Source of the DNA: Tetragenococcus sp041859945
Lineage (GTDB): Bacteria > Bacillota > Bacilli > Lactobacillales > Enterococcaceae
DNA: 64,000 nucleotides
NCBI GenBank assembly: GCA_041859945.1
Contig: JBFLGC010000002.1
Coordinates: 1-64,000 of the forward strand
Direction: 5' to 3'
Position numbers and translations under genes: made by a program. Positions within the stretch are counted from its first letter, which is position 1, and the number at the start of each line of letters is the position of its first letter. Shown piece by piece: positions 62,036 through 64,000 of the stretch. The notes below the pieces were generated by a model that saw nothing but the letters and a program-made list of their open reading frames with translations, had not been told where the DNA came from and did not search any database.

Positions 62036-63136
62036 ATGAATAAAGAAAAGATTTCAGAATTAAAAAATTGGATGGCAACCAAAGATCTTGATTTAGTTTA
62101 TCTTACCAATCCAAGTACGATCGCCTACTTGACTGGTTTTGTCAGTGATCCTCACGAACGGGTCTTAGGACTTTTTTTACCTGTTGAAAAAGATCCCTTT
62201 TTATTTACACCAGCCTTAGATGCGCAAGGTGCCAAAGATAGTAACTGGAATTTTGACGTCATCGGTTATTTAGATTCTGAAGATCCTTGGGCCAAGATCG
62301 CTCAAGAAATCAAAGCACGCTATCAAAGATTGCAAAGAATCGGTATTGAAAAAGGAAGCTTGACGGTCGATCGTTATGAAAAATTTACCGCTCATTTTCC
62401 TAAAAGTGATTTTTCAGTCAATGTGACGCCTACCATCGAACAATTACAATTGCGTAAAACACCTCAAGAAATCACCTTGATGAAAGAAGCCGGACATTGG
62501 GCAGATGTCGCTTTTGAAATCGGCTTTGCGGCTATCAAGGAAGGTATTTCTGAAGCAGAGATCGTGGCCGAAATCGAATACCAACTGAAACGCCGTGGTG
62601 TCTCCCAAATGTCTTTTAGCACTGAAGTTTTAGCCGGTGCCAAAGCCGCTAACCCACATGGCTCACCTAGTGATGATCGTGTCCAAAAAAATAAGTTCGT
62701 TCTGTTTGACTTAGGTTGCCTTTGGAAAGGGTATTGTAGCGATGCGACTCGAACCGTTTCTTTTGGGGAACCGATTGATTTTGATCGTAAGATTTATGAA
62801 ATCGTCTTGCAGGCACAATTGGCCGCACAAGCAGCTGTCAAACCTGGCATGAAAGCAAGCACGATCGATAAAGTCGCCCGCGATGTCATTAGCGAGGCTG
62901 GTTATGGTGATTATTTCACCCACCGTTTAGGTCATGGGATCGGCATGAGTATTCATGAGTTTCCTTCACTTGTTGCCGGCAACGACTTAGTTCTTGAAGA
63001 AGGTATGTGTTTCTCGATCGAACCGGGCATCTACATCCCAGAAAAAGTCGGTGTGAGGATCGAAGACTGTTATCATGTAACTAAGGACGGTTGTGAAGCC
63101 TTCACCACTACTCCAAAAGAATTACAGATCGTATAA
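62036..63136 (+). CDS. pepQ: Xaa-Pro dipeptidase
   Basis: 366 aa M24 peptidase. N-terminal creatinase-like domain (about 1-130), then the pita-bread domain with metal ligands: FDLGCLWKGYCSDATRTV (two Asp), HRLGHGIGMSIHEFP (His), SIEPGIY (Glu) and VRIEDCYHV (Glu). Splits X-Pro dipeptides in the cytoplasm. Divergent from ccpA, as in lactic acid bacteria generally. Extended -10 TGC TAAAAT lies upstream. Confidence 0.95.
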   Translation: MNKEKISELKNWMATKDLDLVYLTNPSTIAYLTGFVSDPHERVLGLFLPVEKDPFLFTPALDAQGAKDSNWNFDVIGYLDSEDPWAKIAQEIKARYQRLQRIGIEKGSLTVDRYEKFTAHFPKSDFSVNVTPTIEQLQLRKTPQEITLMKEAGHWADVAFEIGFAAIKEGISEAEIVAEIEYQLKRRGVSQMSFSTEVLAGAKAANPHGSPSDDRVQKNKFVLFDLGCLWKGYCSDATRTVSFGEPIDFDRKIYEIVLQAQLAAQAAVKPGMKASTIDKVARDVISEAGYGDYFTHRLGHGIGMSIHEFPSLVAGNDLVLEEGMCFSIEPGIYIPEKVGVRIEDCYHVTKDGCEAFTTTPKELQIV

Positions 63137-63173
63137 AAAATTGCTACTGGCTTGTAGTCAGTAGCAATTTTTT
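63135..63173. terminator. Bidirectional terminator between pepQ and ytxH
   Basis: AAAAAATTGCTACTG (63135-63149) pairs with CAGTAGCAATTTTTT (63159-63173), 9-nt loop. Confidence 0.92.
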
Positions 63174-63192
63174 AAATTCTCATTGAGATGCC

Positions 63193-63831
63193 CTATGCCT
63201 CGGGATTATTTTTTTCTACTTCTTCTTTTAATTCTTCAACAGATTCAGCAAAGTCTTCAGCATTTTCTTTACTTGCATGGGTCAAATCAGCACTATTTTC
63301 TTTCACATCTTCTTTTAGATCTTCTGTTACATCAGCAGCTTGGTCTTTCCCATCGGCCACAATGTCATTGGCTTCTTCCGCGGCTTCTTTTAATGTATCT
63401 TGGGCCGTGTCAGCAGCATCTTTGGCTTCAATGATGATATCCTCGACGGTGTCACTAGCTTCATCCATCCCTTTTTGTGCCTTTTCAGAGAATTCGTTGG
63501 CTTGAGCTTTGACACTATCGACAGCGTCTTCAAAGTTATCTTGTGCATCATCTTTAGCTTGATGCGATTTTTCCTTCATCTTGCTCGCTAGATCTTCTGC
63601 TTGCTGGCTAAATTCACTGGCCTTTTCCTTGGCAAGATCAGTCAGATCTGACCCTTTTTCTTTCACGATATCCGTATAATCTGAATTGGCATCCAAAAGA
63701 TCATCTACTTGTTTAGCTAAGCGATCTCTTAACTCTTTTCCTGATTCAGGTGCTAACAATAAGGCTGTCACGGCAGCGGCGGCACCACCGACTAAAGCAC
63801 CTAATAAAAATCCTCCATCTTTTTTGCTCAT
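63193..63831 (-). CDS. YtxH domain-containing protein
   Basis: 212 aa. The first 25 residues hold the YtxH signature GGFLLGALVGGAAAAVTALLLAP (membrane or hairpin anchor), then about 180 residues of alanine/glutamate/lysine/aspartate-rich amphipathic helix with near-heptad repeats, resembling LEA-like and apolipoprotein-like stress proteins. YtxH is sigmaB-linked general stress protein in Bacillus; here the function is unknown. RBS GGAGGGG upstream; the DUF948 gene ends 15 nt before it. Confidence 0.85.
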   Translation of the reverse strand: MSKKDGGFLLGALVGGAAAAVTALLLAPESGKELRDRLAKQVDDLLDANSDYTDIVKEKGSDLTDLAKEKASEFSQQAEDLASKMKEKSHQAKDDAQDNFEDAVDSVKAQANEFSEKAQKGMDEASDTVEDIIIEAKDAADTAQDTLKEAAEEANDIVADGKDQAADVTEDLKEDVKENSADLTHASKENAEDFAESVEELKEEVEKNNPEA

Positions 63832-63846
63832 ACCTATCCCCTCCGA

Positions 63847-64000
63847 TTAGTTTTCTTTTTTATTTTGATTGAATAACTTTGAAGCCGTTTGTCCTACTTT
63901 TCCAGCAATCGTTGCCTTAGCTGTCGTCTGACCTAACGAAGCAAGCTTAGAAATCAAATTTTTCCCAGAATCATTCAACTCAGAGACACTTTCACCCAGG
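63847..64000 (-). CDS. DUF948 domain protein (YtxG-like), 3' end only
   Basis: Partial: only the last 50 codons are inside the window, ending in a KLFNQNKKEN-type basic tail; the 5' part lies beyond 64000. The remaining segment (LGESVSELNDSG.., then TTAKATIAGKVGQTASK) fits the C-terminus of DUF948 proteins, which commonly precede YtxH. Same operon as the YtxH gene. Confidence 0.7.
   Translation of the reverse strand, partial: LGESVSELNDSGKNLISKLASLGQTTAKATIAGKVGQTASKLFNQNKKEN

Noticed and set aside
63183..63505. + strand ORFs opposite ytxH
   Set aside because: Ser/Leu/Phe-rich translations typical of the antisense of an Ala/Asp/Glu-rich gene; ytxH on the - strand has the RBS and family motif.

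Overview
The window looks like the chromosome of a low-GC Firmicute of the Enterococcaceae, most likely Enterococcus or a close relative. Supporting signs are a fused acetoacetyl-CoA thiolase/HMG-CoA reductase (MvaE) divergent from MvaS, the block tyrS - class A PBP - ccpA - pepQ - ytxH/DUF948, a glyQS T-box, the trmH/acyP/yidC2 block and the phoH-pgpH-ybeY-dgkA-era-recO block. No phage, CRISPR array or plasmid region is visible. Species cannot be fixed from the sequence alone.

Layout. 1-5 kb: nucleoid-associated protein and the upper mevalonate pathway. 5-9.3 kb: an FtsX-type ABC exporter with a divergent TetR regulator. 9.3-17 kb: tRNA-Arg(CCU), a full-length foldback repeat, and a lactose/cellobiose-type PTS operon read leftwards from a textbook sigma54 promoter. 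Its LevR/CelR-type activator is broken by two in-frame stop codons. 17-25 kb: DEAD-box helicase, Gfo/Idh oxidoreductase, DacA, an effector-binding protein, a YdcF-type membrane protein, an HD protein and an rRNA methyltransferase. 25-31 kb: acylphosphatase, YidC2, an AEC carrier and GlyQS with T-box. 31-41 kb: nitroreductase, recO/era/dgkA/ybeY/pgpH/phoH, a GatB/YqeY protein, rpsU (too short for a usual ORF cut-off), zur and the PPDK regulator. 41-46.6 kb: thrB, hom, a CzrA-like ArsR sensor, phosphoglucomutase and trxB. 47-51.3 kb: a phospho-beta-glucosidase/HAD operon with a frameshifted phosphoglycerate-mutase-type gene, and a divergent RpiR regulator flanked by a TGTAAA-N5-TTTACA palindrome. 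51-64 kb: a heterodimeric ABC exporter, YneF, a second AEC carrier, tyrS, PBP, ccpA, pepQ, YtxH and a partial DUF948 gene.

The most unusual content is non-coding. Nearly every long intergenic region carries a copy or remnant of a foldback repeat (element A here). Its ends are GTTACAATTCACGGC and the reverse complement. Two copies are about 0.5 kb long; at least six shorter derivatives are present. The copy at 9483-9973 has a perfect 8-bp target duplication that includes the stop codon of an acetyltransferase gene and separates that gene from its terminator. Nested inverted segments pair across the whole element, and a side hairpin shows two compensatory base-pair changes between the two long copies. 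A second repeat type (element B) and a 42-bp-period tandem repeat occur beside or inside element A copies. I could run no database search, so novelty of these repeats is unproven.
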